DNA of 64,000 nucleotides, from assembly GCA_946406115.1 (NCBI GenBank), contig OX291562.1:11128001-11192000 (forward strand), read 5' to 3'. The position numbers and the translations under genes are program-made. The stretch's first letter is position 1. Each line of letters starts with the position of its first letter. Source of the stretch: Apoda limacodes (lineage: Eukaryota; Arthropoda; Insecta; Lepidoptera; Limacodidae). The notes beneath the pieces were generated by a model, which was not told the DNA's origin, searched no databases, and saw only the letters and a program-made list of their open reading frames with translations. Shown in pieces: positions 1 through 12,680 of this stretch.

Positions 1-90
1 ATAAATAAATATTTTCAGACATTAAACACAGCGCCATCTGGTCCCAAAATAAGCAAAGCTTGTATTATGGATACCAGACAACTTCAGACC
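1..90 (-). repeat. 3' end of tRNA-derived SINE, minus strand
   Basis: The stretch with ccaaaataagcaaagcttgt and ggataccagacaac is the reverse complement of the SINE 3' body seen at 41695-41790. It is cut by the window edge. Confidence 0.6.
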
Positions 91-1322
91 ACGAATATAA
101 GACAAGAAGACTCCACGCCTTTGGTTTTGTAATAATAAGTGAGCTGTTTGTCACTTTATAAACTCCTCGCCTATTCGCAAAGAACCCCAGACCACAATAG
201 AACTTTATACAGTATGGCCGGCAACTCTCTGTCGCTCTCTAGAGTCGACCCCGCTTTTGTGTGACCATCCTGTGACCGCAAGTATAGAACTCGCAAACAT
301 TTGTGCGTATCCATACGTCATTTATTGTTATAGTAACTACGAATCACAGTTTTTGTATATAGTGACTAGGAAATACCCATATTGTAGTCAGATACATTGG
401 ATCTAATAGGGAGTTGACCTTCGTCCAGTGAAATCAATGAAGTAGCGAAGGAACTAAATGAGTTTGATTATCATCAGAGTCAGAAACCTTCAATTAGAAC
501 GTTCTCAATGACCGTCGAATGCGAGAAAAAACCTTAGCGTCATGTTAGTTGAGTCACGTGCTCCAGGTCTTTGTTTCTAGGTGACTAAGGTCTTTATTTG
601 AACAACACCAATAATAACGTCAATGTTTTTTTTTGTTTTTTTTCGTTTTAACTGCGAAATTTTTTTAATGGCAGAAAAGCATGTTTGTCCAAATGTGTTA
701 GACTTGGTTCCTTAAATAGGTTTCTCTGCAAATTATTTTCCGAAATTAAATTAAAAAAAAAAAAAAAAATTGTAAGTGTCCATAATTGTCTAAATAGTTT
801 TTTTGTATAGATTAATATTTTTTTCGTCTATGATTCATTTATCGGTGATTTTATTTTTCGTTGATATTGTGCTTGTGCCTTTTCGTTTGCGAAAATATTC
901 ACTGAACTTTATATTTTTGAAATACTAACCACTCTAAAATAAACAAACGTGTTATGTAAATTAAAGATATGCGTCATATAAGCCCAAAGATGCATTGAAT
1001 AATTATTTTTCAAAGTATGACAAAGTTGTTTTTAAAGGTCACAATTTCTTTACAACTACAAAGGTCGATATCCGTTTCCGTATCCGTACTTACTTATACG
1101 CGGATCTAAATATTTGTTTGTTTAAATCTGTCTACGGATTTCATTTTTGTCGAACGGGCGCATCTGTATCTAGATGCTATATCACTACCACAGTATACAT
1201 AAATAGCGCTTCATGCAGTATAGCAACTTTCTACCGCTCCCTCGACACCCCTCTGTAATGATCCTTTACCGCCCGCATAAAACACACAGGTTTTTTAGTA
1301 TGAAGTGTCTAAGGGTGTGTCT
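91..1322. other. No gene recognised
   Basis: AT-rich, non-coding-looking DNA with poly-T and poly-A runs. The longest open frame (995-1258) has no recognisable motif and unremarkable codon use. I see no support for a gene here. Confidence 0.6.
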
Positions 1323-1583
1323 ACCAAAGTTAGGATTGCCATAAATATTGGGAACTGATATGGGACGTTTAAGGTCACATCTCTCGAGATTAGCAATGAG
1401 TCTCAAAAGCTATATTTTCGTGCCATTTAATGCAATTTATATTAAATTGTCGACTTGCGTCAGCCTTATTGCTGCAAACGCGTATTCTATCGTAAAACGG
1501 GACAAAATAGCAATCTGGGACAAGGTTCTCAAATAGGGTGACAGTCCCGTATATACGGGACGTATGGCAACCCTAACCAAAGT
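1323..1583. mobile_element. hAT-like MITE with perfect 8-bp target duplication
   Basis: The element 1331-1575 starts TAGGATTGCCATA and ends TATGGCAACCCTA, imperfect terminal inverted repeats of about 13 bp. It is flanked by the identical octamers ACCAAAGT (1323-1330 and 1576-1583). An 8-bp duplication is the hallmark of hAT transposition. It has no coding capacity. A diverged relative lies at 6157-6413. Confidence 0.85.
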
Positions 1584-4540
1584 AGCGATCGGCGCCACTT
1601 TTATCTTTCAAAGGCGTATGTTCACACTTCTTTGAACCTATTTTTGGATATTGTACGAACTGGTATCTCTTATCGAGCCACTTCAATCCTGCTTTTAGGT
1701 TGTTATCGATGTCAATTGGCGTTCCAGTATAAAGTCACATATAATGCGGTCCTTATGAAAGAGGCCGTAATAGTGAACTAACAAAGCGTGATTTACACGG
1801 ATATTCACCTTTTACAGTAAATTTCGGGAACGTAGGCGTGATCTAGCATCAATTAGATAATTGTCATTTCCTAAATGGTAAGCAACAGGTGAAATATAAG
1901 CAATATCTGTTACTTGGTAAGTTACGGTATAGTGTCGAGGATTTAGTAGAGGAAAGAACTCATTCTATGGATTAAAAACTAATAGGTTTTCGCACGCGAT
2001 ATTTGATGTTTGGTGTATTGATGTTGTGTTTGAAGACCTGCTATCCATATTCCATATATAATATCAAATATTATAAATGATAAAGTAATTTTGTCTATCT
2101 GTCTGTATGTTACGTCATCACGCTTAAACTGCTGTACCGATTAAAATGAAATTTAGCATGGAGATAGTTTAAGTCCCAGGGCCTGACATACGCTATTTAA
2201 AATCTCAAGAGTAAGTACGTTTTTTTTTTATAATTGAGGAATTGCCGTTGAAATCCTACACCGGTAACCTAATTTAGGGCGGGTGGAACCGCGGGCTGAA
2301 GCTTATTTTTATTTAAGTGATTGTTCCCTCAGGCATTTGTCCTTAGAGACAGAGGCCTGTCCTTAGAGGAAGGAGGCACAGGCCGTAGTTTACGGGTCTG
2401 GTCCAGTGTGAATTGGCAGAAGTGGTAGAAGGTAGTCGCCACTCGACTGTCAGAAATTTTCAAGGGTTTGGCTTGACAACTGTTTTCATATGACAAATGC
2501 TTTTAATTTTGTGTATTGTTGTTATTATTACAATGAACTGTCTATTATAGTGCTATTGTACATTAAAGCAACTTATTTTTTTAAATAAAATATATTTTTT
2601 TTTTTTACAGAAACAGTGATTTAAGTTTTAATATTTCTTGAAATATACTTGAAAAAAACTAAGTACTAGAAAATGTAAAAGAGTAGAGAATTTTACAATA
2701 ATATTCTTACGCGAGTTGAGGCGTCCTCGACGAGACAGACGTTTTTTTTTTGCCGGATCGCGGAAAAACTCTGAATGCTTAAGCTCTGGACTCTTTAGTG
2801 TGAAAATTATTGGAAAACCCTAAAAAATCAGTGGATATGAAAAAAACAGCTATTACTGAAATTAAGAACTCGAGACATTGTTTGATGAAAACGCCAAGTT
2901 AGGCAGTACTGCAAACGGAAGCGTTTGCTTTAGAGATTTCACACAATTTTTTTAAACGTTTAAATAACATAATGTATTCTTTGCTAGAAAACGCGTAGTT
3001 TTGATGTTATAAACAACTTTTAGAAACCGGTTTGACTTGAATTTAACATTGTTTTGACCATGATACAAAATAGACGGATTTATTTCGCTGCTGCACTTGT
3101 TAAAGCTTCAAGCATCCTTGACAAGTTCGTTTGTTTTGCATTCTTGCATAGGTGTGAAGCGAGATGAATAAATACGGAATCGAGCGCACAAGAAAATGAC
3201 AAGTATATTTCCTATTTCCAAGATAATGCTAATATATCTAAAATAGTTGTTTAAAGATTATTTGCAAGAGTTTTCATAAATATCTCTCTGATACGAACTC
3301 AACTGACGTTTGAACAATGTTTTTCAGTAATTTGAATCTTATAAACTTTTATAGATTTTGAGTAAAATCTGCTAAATAAACTTTATAGAGAACTTTTCAA
3401 AAATAAACTTTATCGAAAAAAATATAGGTAATCATGTTTTAAGCTTCAATACTTTATTATACTTTATTTTATTGTGTTTTTTTTTAGAGAAATACATTTA
3501 ATACTATAAGAAAAATCCCTGCTGAAAAAAAAGATTTCTTACATACGTATCTATACTTAATTATACTCTGAAGTCGCAAGTGACATTGTGGCATAAATTT
3601 TTATTCGCGGCCGAAGTTCGTTTGCCTAGAAATTTATTAGGAATTTTGTAGAAATATTTGAACCGCTCTATTGCTAGTAACATGATTAAATTTCCGTTTT
3701 CGTTGAGAAAAAATCTGAAGAATGTCTCGGGTGAACAAATAACCGGTCAAGTGCGACTTAAGGTTCCGTTTATACCGATATGGAATAAAATCTATTCTGC
3801 TAGCTGAATTTTAATAAAAAATTATTCCTCAAAAATAATTTATTTAAAAACTGAATTATATTTTTCCATGTAAAATTATAAAAAAAATAATTTAGAACGT
3901 ACTAACAAAGTCCGTTCGTATCACTCTATTTGCCAAGTTGATAGCACAACAGTAGTTGCTGAGAGAAAAATAGTCGTGTCGCGATATACCTAGGTATAGA
4001 CAGACGGACAGGCTGTTAAGAGGAAACATCACAACCTAGCCAATGCAGGTATAGGTATTTGAGAAACACTTGCAGTCGTACTAAGACCCGGTCCAAAATA
4101 CGGATGTGCGATAGGGACAACTGCGCCTCGGGCTGTTTTGCGTAGTCGTAATCATCAAAATCGGGGTATAGTATTCCCCACTTTCCTTTTCCAAATCTTA
4201 ACCAAATTTAATAAAAAGTACTTCACCTTGAAGGTAATGAATTATTCCCTGTCTGTAGTTTTGTTTTTTTTTAAATTAGTAGTTATATTTGTATAGCACA
4301 CGTCAAAAGATGTAAAAAAAAGGGGATTTTTTTTGGACTTTTGCAGTGCCCCAACTTTTTATAGGAATGGCATTTAAAAAAAAGCAAAACATACAGACAT
4401 AGTAATTCTGTATATCTATAATACATAAAAAAAATAGCAGCTCTGATGCCACAATTGAGGGAGGAAACAGGGGAATACGTTTGTATCGGGAAAAACAGCC
4501 GGATATTTCCTCTTAAGTCTTGACATAAGGATTCCTATTT
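1584..4540. other. Gene-free repeat-derived DNA
   Basis: No coding region seen. 2090-2300 resembles a widespread lepidopteran repeat (tctgtctgtatgttacgtc ... atgaaatttagcatggagat). 2329-2500 looks like the body of the 5S-type SINE in minus orientation (ccttagaggaaggaggcac). 3741-4020 is a diverged copy of the family at 15313, 26800 and 59855 (accggtcaagtgcgac ... ggttccg ... agacagacggac). Confidence 0.5.
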
Positions 4541-4544
4541 ACCA

Positions 4545-4775
4545 TTATGATGGCTCCGTGGCTAAGTTGGTAATGACCCGACTGCTGAATCGGGGGTGTG
4601 GGTTCGATTCCCTCACAAGACTAACATTTATAATTTATGTTTGTCTTGAGACTGTGTGTTTCCTATGTATAATATGTATGTATCTACAAAAAAAATGTAT
4701 TTTTGACATTTATATGTATCCGTTGTCGGGTATCTGTGTGTAATTTCCAAATAAAATATATTATTATTCATTATT
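4545..4775 (+). repeat. tRNA-derived SINE
   Basis: The head ggctccgtggctaagttggt ... gggttcgattccc carries recognisable A-box and B-box promoter elements of a tRNA gene, including an anticodon-arm-like stretch. It is followed by a non-tRNA body (gtctgtcttgag ... gtatccgttgtcgggtatc) and an AT-rich tail. It is not a tRNA gene because the acceptor arm does not pair. Related copies lie at 41521 and 52125. Confidence 0.8.
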
Positions 4776-7585
4776 ATCGTACAGTACCCTAATAGCGTCC
4801 GGAAATCTGTTCGTTAATTGGTTTTGTAAGCAAACATATGCGTTATGGCTTGGCTGTAGGCCAAACACTTGCTAATTGTATTTTTGATCACAACGTTTGT
4901 ATTGCATTGTTGCGGGTCATTAACCTTGTGATGTGTTTAAAATGGGAGCTCATAAAAATTGTGTCTAAAAATACCAAATTGATTCAAACTATCAACGCTG
5001 TCTATTTTATTGATAGCATCGACCTATTTACAAAGAATAAGGTGGAAATGTATATGTTTATATTATAGCTTCGTTATGAATTATTATATATATAATTGAG
5101 CTTAGTTTGTCATTATTACATAGGAGGCAGACTTGCATCTCGAATGGAGCCGACTGTGTAACATGACCAATGCTCACGCGTTTTATACGGCGTTTTTTAC
5201 ACATTTGCGCGACACAATAAAAAAGAAAAAGAACTCCCCACATTAGGTTTAAACAAATATTACTAAAAGATCGCGTCCAGTTTTTCCGCGCGATGCTGTC
5301 GCATTCGTGGAACAAAACGCACGCGAACAGCCTATATTTGGCCTAAAATTTTTTGGTCATACCCACGTTCTTACATGTTAATTTTTCAAACCATTTTAGC
5401 TTACATTTTTTTTTTAATTAACATTTTCCTTATGGGTATGTTACATTGTTTGAACAATTAGTTCGAAGCGATGAATAATAGGGGATTTCTTGGTAGTTCT
5501 GAAAAGTAACGTTACGCATTTACTATAGACATACATAATATTTATTAATTAGAAGGTTATTATGAGGCTATGACCAAAAGTTTGCCAGTATACATTTTCG
5601 TCATTTTTCCTTGTTGTTCCATATTCTTTACTGTTTAAATATTGAAGCAAATGAATTAATGAAGGAATGGTTTTGATATAAGAAGAGCAAATTTGGCAGC
5701 AAAACTAGACGTAAATACAGATTATATAATCGACACAACTACCTAAAACACACAAAACATGTTTTTGAGTAAGTGGTCAAAAATCAAAACTACGATCGCC
5801 ATATTAAAATTGTGTTAACTTATTTAGGTACACGACACTAGCGACGATACACCGGGTCAACAAAAACAGCATTAAAACATTGAAGCAACTGTATAAGACA
5901 ATTAAACAGAAAAGGCAATCTGTGGTAATCAAATGTACTCTGTCGTGGTAATTTTGTTTAAGTGGCGTTTTGTTGACCGACATAATGTACATAATGCGGT
6001 AATCCTACCAAAGAGAATGAACCAATATTTGTACTGTGTTATACAGAATTTATGTCTTTTTAACTTGGCAGGGCTATGACATTAAACGCATTGAAGCAGT
6101 CAACAAAATGCAGCTTTACTAAATCTACTATTTCTAAAATTTAAAATACGTATTTGTAGGGTAGCCATAATTATTGAAAATCCCGTATCTGACGGGACGT
6201 TAAGGTAATCTCTTTCGAGATTAGCAATAAGTTTAAGAAAATATGATATTTTGTTGCCATTTAATACAATTTTACATTAATTTGACGATTTGTGACAGTC
6301 TAATTGCTGCATACGCGTATTCTAACAAAAAACAGGACAAAATTGCAATACGGGACAAGGTTCCCAAATATGTTGACAGTCCCGTATATAGGGCCGTACG
6401 TATGACGACCCTTTGAATAGGTATAGTTTCTGGTTCTGGGTTTCGTTCAAATTCAACAGAGAGTTTTGATGCATGAGTTTTACTGAGCTACTTCCGCGCG
6501 ACACGCCTTATTTTCAGTCGACACTTCCGCGGTCTATGGCGTCATCGGAGTCAAAAGGCGAGTCAAATTATTTTTTTGTTTTGTCGTCAGATTGATCTTA
6601 ACAACGATATAACTTTCAGTTTTATAAACTTTGTACATTCGCAGATTCATTATGCTTTTAAGTACATTTGTTTCATGTCCCAATTTTTCTGAAACGACAA
6701 GGAAGACGTTCAGCGAATTCATGTATAAAAATGTGTGTCAAAAAGAAGCATTTACTACGTACTAGATATATTATTATTACGTCTAGACGTAGGTAATGAA
6801 ATCGTAAGTGTAGAGACACCCACATAGTAATTAATAACTGGAGGTTTTTTTTCTTATTGTTATTGCGTTTCAGATAACCGCAAAATCGACCATTCTTACC
6901 AGTTTTGCTATCGATGCGTCTTTGATCAAGTATAAAAGCTGTCTGTTCGAAATATAAGTTACGCGCACACTGCAAGCGAACAATTAAAAGTTTCCCGAAA
7001 ACTGTGCATTTCGAATTGTGTTTATGAGAGTTTATTTATTTATTCACCTTATATTTTTATATATTTTTTCGCAAATGTGATGAAATGTTTTTAAAATTTG
7101 GAAAAAAAAAAGATACTTAAGTGCCTTACAAGAAGATACTTCTTACCAGACATTGTAAAGAAGTATTTTACACAGTTTTGATATGTTCAATATGTTTTTT
7201 GTGTCACTTTATTTCTTGATAGTTTGATAGTAAACTGCTGAAATCGAGGTTAGACAACTGGCGTCGGACGTCGGCCTGTAACGGATTTATTAAAATCTGT
7301 ATAGCTTGCTAAATACCTGTGAGTGACACCCGAACAGGAAAATGATATCATCTTTATATATGAGTATCTACGACTTAAAGAATTGTAGAGATTTTTGTGT
7401 TGATGCATGCATTATGCTTGACTTATTTTAATGAAAGTATATTATAGTTAATTATTAATAAATAGTTATTATTATTATATCTACTAAAGTTCAAGCGAAC
7501 AAAGTTTTATATATTTTGTACCAAGTGTGTCACCTCTAAACCGCATCTACTGGACATTTACTAATACGGCAGGAACTCGTGCTAA
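4776..7585. other. Gene-free region
   Basis: Apart from the MITE at 6157-6413 I recognise nothing. Several frames of 60-100 codons are open on the minus strand (for example near 6673-6975), but they lack domain motifs, good start contexts or splice-site support. Confidence 0.5.
6157..6413. mobile_element. Second, older copy of the hAT-like MITE
   Basis: Aligns along its length with 1331-1575: TAGGGTAGCCATA start, ctttcgagattagcaataag, cgcgtattctaac, acaaggttcccaaatat, acagtcccgtatata, and a GACGACCCT end. No clear target duplication remains. Confidence 0.75.
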
Positions 7586-7815
7586 GCCCTTAGTAGTAAG
7601 ATTTCAAACAAGCTTGCGGTCTGCCTTATATAAAGCGGTAACCGTATGCCTACGCCTATGGACACTTGCAACACGAATGATACCTTATACTATTGCTCGT
7701 TACCTACCTGTCAAAAATCTAATCCCTCCTTTATTGAAGAACCCAATACTGCAGTACCTAAAACCATGGCTGGGAGCTTATTCCAGAGCTTCCCGATAAA
7801 ACTGCGTGTTAGTGC
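7586..7815 (-). mobile_element. CR1-like LINE 3' fragment
   Basis: Reverse-complement match to the 3' end of the LINE at 46385-48135: aacaagcttgcggtctgcc, tatggacacttgcaacac, ttgaagaacccaatactgca, ggctgggagcttattccaga. It is 5'-truncated, so only the end of ORF2 and the tail remain, and these are decayed. Confidence 0.8.
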
Positions 7816-8615
7816 ATTAGCATGACCATTTAGGTTAGGGTGTGAGGATGAATTTTCTGCCGATAGTGAGCGGTGCGATGATAAATTGTAGTACGATATT
7901 TTGCATTTAATTCCAACAAAGAAGTTAAATATCTATGAGGTTTTATACAAATTATAGTCATTAAGCAGGCTGTTAGCGACGGACCATACAAAATACATAA
8001 ATAAGTTTAACGTAAAAGGAATAAAAATGTAAACAATTTAAAATAAGGATTTTTTTGGTAGATAAAGTCGTATTCAGACACAAAAGGGTAACGCTAAAAC
8101 GATATGTAAAATAATTTGTTAGTAATTTGTAAGGTTTGTAAGTTATATGATAAATAAATAACATAGTCTGTAAGTGACGAAAAATAAAGTCACAACAATT
8201 AGGTTTTAAAAGTATTATGTTGCAATGTAAAATAAAGTATATAAAGATAAGGCTCACTCAACTATGTACATTTTAAAAGTAAAACGTTAAGGAATTGTAT
8301 AGAAAACGTAAGATAAACTAAACTATAAATTAATGTTAGGAAACGCATGTATTAGTGTTCTAGGATCGTATATAATGTATGACTAAGCAACCATAGGTAA
8401 TTTCGGTTAAGATTTAATATGTAGGATTGCCATAAAATAGTAGCTTAGATAAATAATTCGTAAAATAAAATGTAATGTTTTTATATGTAAAGATGTGTTA
8501 TGTACTCTAGCAGAGTTGAGCTAAAAATAGGTAATGTAAGTTGTTATTGCAAGTAAATTCTTAATAATTGTGTAACGTAGAGAAATATCGATAATGTTTA
8601 GTTAAAATCTATCGC

Positions 8616-10070
8616 TATAGTCTCCAGAGGCATTTAATTAGACGAGCAGTTCGGCATCCGTGCCAAACACTCATACGTCCATTAAGTCCTCCGCATCACG
8701 GAACATATTCTCACTGGCTTCCAACCAGTACTAGGTAAGCCCCGCCACACGGGCGCTGTCTTCTTCGATGTAGCGAAAGCTTTCGACAAAGTCTGGCACA
8801 ACGGTTTAATTTTTAAACTGTATAACTTTCAGTTGCCAGATCGTCTCGTGCTGATCATACGAGACTATTTGTCGAATCGCTTTCGCTACAAAGTTGAAGG
8901 CACTCTCTCTTCCCCCCATGCCATAGAAGCAGGAGTCCCGCAAGGGTCCGTGCTCGCCCCATCCTGTACCTTCTGTACACCAACGACATCCCTAAAACGA
9001 TAGGTACCAAACTAGCCCTCTTTGCGGACGATACCGCTATCTATACCACCGATAGGCAATAGAATCACTAAGAGACTCCAACCCGCTATCACCGCCCTAG
9101 GCGAATGGTTTCGGAAATGGAGAATCGAGGTGAATCCCAACAAAAGCTCTGCCGTCCTCTTTACCGTAGGCTGCCCTCCGCGGCCGTCTCCTCTCTCTCT
9201 CTTCGGTCGTGCCATTCCTTAGCAAAATAAGACCAAATATCTCGGTGTGACCATGGATAGGCATTTGAACTTCCACGCTCACACCAGAGACGGAGCCGCT
9301 TTTCCTCCTCGGTCCTCGGTCGTCTTTATCCCATGATAGGCAAGTACAGTAAGATGTCGCTTAGAAATAAGTTGAATCTTTACACAACTTGCATCCGCCC
9401 CATACTAGCTTATGTTAGCGTAGTCTTTGCGTTATCCAAGCGCAATCTCCACAAACTTCAGACCCTCCAAAACCGCTTCCTCAGAGCGGCCTCCGGAGCC
9501 GCTTAGTACGTCCGCAATGCGGACCTACACAGAGACTTCGAACTCCTCACGATTCCCCAATATTTCAAAGACCTGGTAGTCCGCTTTTTCGAGCGTACAC
9601 AAAATCACCCGAATTGATTAATTGTGCAATCGACAACGTATAATCCCCCCGATCGACCTCGGCACGGTCGTAAAACTATAGTTAGGCGGCCTCGGCACGT
9701 ACTAACGGCCCCAGATGACGATAGGGTCCCCCTCCAAACACGACGCCGACGTCCCCGGGTTCGTCGGCGCTCACAAGGATACACGAGGTATCAAAGAGTG
9801 CCGGGGTGCTTCTTGCCCCCACTCAATCACAACCGCACCCGCGTAACGAGGAACTCCCCTCCTGGCGGTGACTCACCTTCGGGTTCGAGACTCACGCCGG
9901 TCGAAGGAACGCCCCCGAGAGCGACAACCCAAGCCGAGGCTCCCCCCGCGGGGAGCCCTTGAGCGTTGGGCGCTATATGGGCTGAGGCTCCTTCAGAGTC
10001 TCACCCCAAAAACCCGGTGAAGCAGTAATGGCTGCAACAGCCAACTGCATTGTCAGTTCAGAAAAAAAAA
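8616..10070 (+). mobile_element. Jockey-type non-LTR retrotransposon, decayed copy 1
   Basis: A 5'-truncated reverse transcriptase region. Translated pieces read FFDVAKAFDKVWHNGLIFKL, DRLVLIIRDYLSNRF and [11 protein letters not shown], typical Jockey-clade RT motifs. The active-site aspartates follow in another frame (tttgcggacgataccgc, FADD). Several frameshifts and stops interrupt it. The C-terminal part (FRKWRIEVNPNKSSA) and a GC-rich 3' UTR with an A-rich end near 10060 follow. The 3' UTR (ggctccccccgcggggagcc ... ttgggcgctatatgggctga) is repeated at 53740-54020. Confidence 0.85.
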
Positions 10071-11050
10071 AGTCGTCGTCGCAGTTCGCAGCAAGAAATC
10101 AAGAAAGGAAGAACTAATAATCAAGAAAGAAACTCTGCAAGAAAACAAGTGCTCAATCGTAGAGTGAAGGTTCAAGAAAGAAACGCTGCTAGAAAAAAGG
10201 AAGAAACTCTGCTAGTAATTAAGTGTAAAATAAGTGCTAGTGTAAAAGTGGAAATAAATTCTACATAGAATACTCTGCTTCACTTCGGCTATTATTTTGC
10301 TCTGAAGAAATCATCGTGGTCAGCGGTTCACAAGTGCGTCACCCGGCTTCACCCATCTACGGCGTTTCGTTGTCGTAGCTTCTTTTAAGCAACCGAAGAA
10401 ACTAGCCTACACCCGTCGCCGCTGTGCGTGTTCGCGCCAGATCTTTGTATTTGTGCACTTATTAAAACACTTAAGGGTGTGCCACGGATCGGATATCTCA
10501 GCTCAGCATTTGTGCAAATGAGCAAAATGCTCAAATACTTGCCATGCCGCAATATGTGTCAAATGTTTGAAGGCGGCGCCGGAATTACATATATATTAGT
10601 CTAGCACAAAGAGCACATCTTAGACTTCATTGGGATGTGCATAAATATGAATATTAAAATGGCTAAATGTGTGTAGGTAGAGTGGTATTAGATGCTTACG
10701 TTGAAAACTGATTATACATCAATATTATTGCTTATCCTTGACAGTGCCAATGACACAATACAAAGTACAGTCAGTGAACATTTTGTGTGTTTGTTTATAT
10801 AACTCATTACCACGTTTTAATTTACATTTTAAAACATGTGCTAGTTGTTATTTTCCTCTTATGTTAAATATGAAGGAATGGATAAATAAATGAATCGATA
10901 TCAATAATAAAAAAACAAAGCAAATATAAATGAAACAATAAAATCGGTGGCCTTATCGCCAATAAGCTTTCGCTACCAGGCTATATTTGAGCAGAGTCAT
11001 AGTTTAAGTAACAGGTAGGTGATGCATAAGGAGTTGTAAATCTATATCTA
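10071..11050. other. Unassigned repeat-like DNA
   Basis: An A-rich block with repeated aagaaag-aaact(c)tgc motifs (10080-10260) has an open frame of 72 codons rich in Lys, Arg and Glu. Composition explains it and I do not call it a gene. 10290-10470 is GC-richer and looks like a retrotransposon 5' region. Nothing else is recognised. Confidence 0.35.
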
Positions 11051-11330
11051 TACTAATATATAAAGCTGAAGAGTTTGTTGGTTTGAACGCGCTAATCTCA
11101 GGAACTACTTGGTGGATTTAAAAAAAAAATTCAGTGTTGGATAGCCCATTTATCGAGGAAGATTATAGGCTACTAGCTTTTGCCAGCGGCTTCGCCCGCC
11201 CTAAATTTGGTTATCGGCATAGGATTCTTACGGCAACTCCTCAATTTAAAAAAAAAACACAGAAGGTAAAATATTTACCCTTCCCCCTCATGACTGCCCG
11301 CCGGCGTCGCATATCATAAATGCGCGCGCA
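11050..11330. repeat. Widespread lepidopteran dispersed repeat (Helitron-like type)
   Basis: tactaatatataaagctgaa, ggtttgaacgcgctaatctc and tagcttttgccagcggcttcgcccgcc match the common lepidopteran dispersed repeat type often attributed to Helitron-like elements. Assignment is from memory of the motif, so the class is uncertain. Confidence 0.5.
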
Positions 11331-12166
11331 ATACTTGATAATTATTTTGCTGCCACGTTATTTTAAAACTGCGATATCACCTAAGATATTCATTGAAATC
11401 GATTGCTGAAAAGGGCAATTTTGTTTTAAATTAAATGCTTGTGATGAATACCGTATTTATTTGGATAAACATTAATATCATGTTTATAAAAATACCTTCT
11501 CAAATAATGCATTATTTTAGAACAAATACGGTTAGCATAAAAAAGGTTATAGTGAGCCAACCTTAAAATATAGACATATGCTGTCGCGGACTTTTTTAGA
11601 ACTTTTATAGGGGAACAATTCTGTCATACATGTTTTTGCGAAACTCTAACCGTTTACGCAGCGCACGCAACGGAAGCTCAAAAGGATAAAAAAACTCCGA
11701 TTTTGAAACATGAAGAATTGCTCGTTTTAAAGGTATTATATATATATATTAGATAAATATTTTGATATAATTCTGATACAGGTAACCTAGTTGCATATTA
11801 ATAATTTATATTTCATATGCAAATATCATACATAAGTGAAAACGACCGCGGTGCGAAGTGAATGGCAAAGGGCCTTACATATACCTGATAAACATCTGCA
11901 GTGACCTTGTTTATATGAATTGTGAATTGGAATCATTTAAAAACCAGCTGATTTATTTTTATTGGTAAATATTAAACGGACTGCCAATGTTTAGTCGACC
12001 AATTGACTCCAATACCTGTGTCAATCTATACTAAACATTCGGTCTATTAACTTCAATGAAAATGACACTGTTGTACTTTAATAGCACTGATATAAATTAT
12101 TGTTTCTTTATAAAAAGACAATGGGCAACTAATGATAGGGGCGTTTTCCAAAACGACCTAACTATA

Positions 12167-12327
12167 GGAACTCCTTATTATCTGTTTAACTTAGGAACCA
12201 TATAAGGTTTTAACTAAAAGAATCCTATTATTTATTTAACTAAAGGAATTATTTTATTTATTTAACTAAAGGAACCTTATAAGTTTTATAAATAAAGGAA
12301 CTCTGACAGTTGTTTCACTGTGGAACC
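12167..12327. repeat. 26-bp minisatellite
   Basis: Six units beginning GGAAC(C/T) or close variants and mostly ending in tttaactaaa occur at 12167, 12193, 12220, 12245, 12271 and 12297, and the next unit starts at 12322. Spacing is 25-27 bp. Confidence 0.8.
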
Positions 12328-12479
12328 TTTTTAGCTATCCAAACCATCAGTCCGCCATTCCACTACCTTTTAGCACCCTTGATTGTCGTGACTTATATCT
12401 GCACAGGTTAAATGCATAGATAATGAAAAGTAGTGAATACGCGAAAGTAATAAACTTAAATATATAGGTATTTTAATAC

Positions 12480-12680
12480 TAACTAACCGGGCAGACGTTG
12501 TTCTGCAGGAAACCGACTGCAGCGCCGTCTGCCGGGCTGATTTGTGAATCTAAACCATCAAGGGCGCCACCCTAACCCATACAAAAAAAAAACATTCAAA
12601 TCAGTCCAGCCGTTTAGGAGGTGTACAGTGACATACCCACGTACAGGAGAATTATATTTTATATAAAAAGATACCTGTTG
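12480..12680. repeat. Dispersed lepidopteran repeat fragment
   Basis: aaccgggcagacgttgttctgc and tcagtccagccgtttaggagg ... gtgacatacccac match a common lepidopteran dispersed family. It is non-coding. Confidence 0.5.

Noticed and set aside
4558..4620. A functional tRNA gene
   Set aside because: A- and B-box sequences are present, but no paired acceptor arm is seen and the same head occurs with a SINE body elsewhere.
9022..9282. Separate small genes on both strands
   Set aside because: They are frames within the decayed Jockey reverse transcriptase.
9624..9962. An arginine/proline-rich protein of 112 residues
   Set aside because: It lies in the GC-rich 3' region of the Jockey element, partly repeated at 53740-54020.
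10050..10268. A Lys/Arg-rich small protein
   Set aside because: The frame is explained by A-rich repeated motifs after a poly-A tail.
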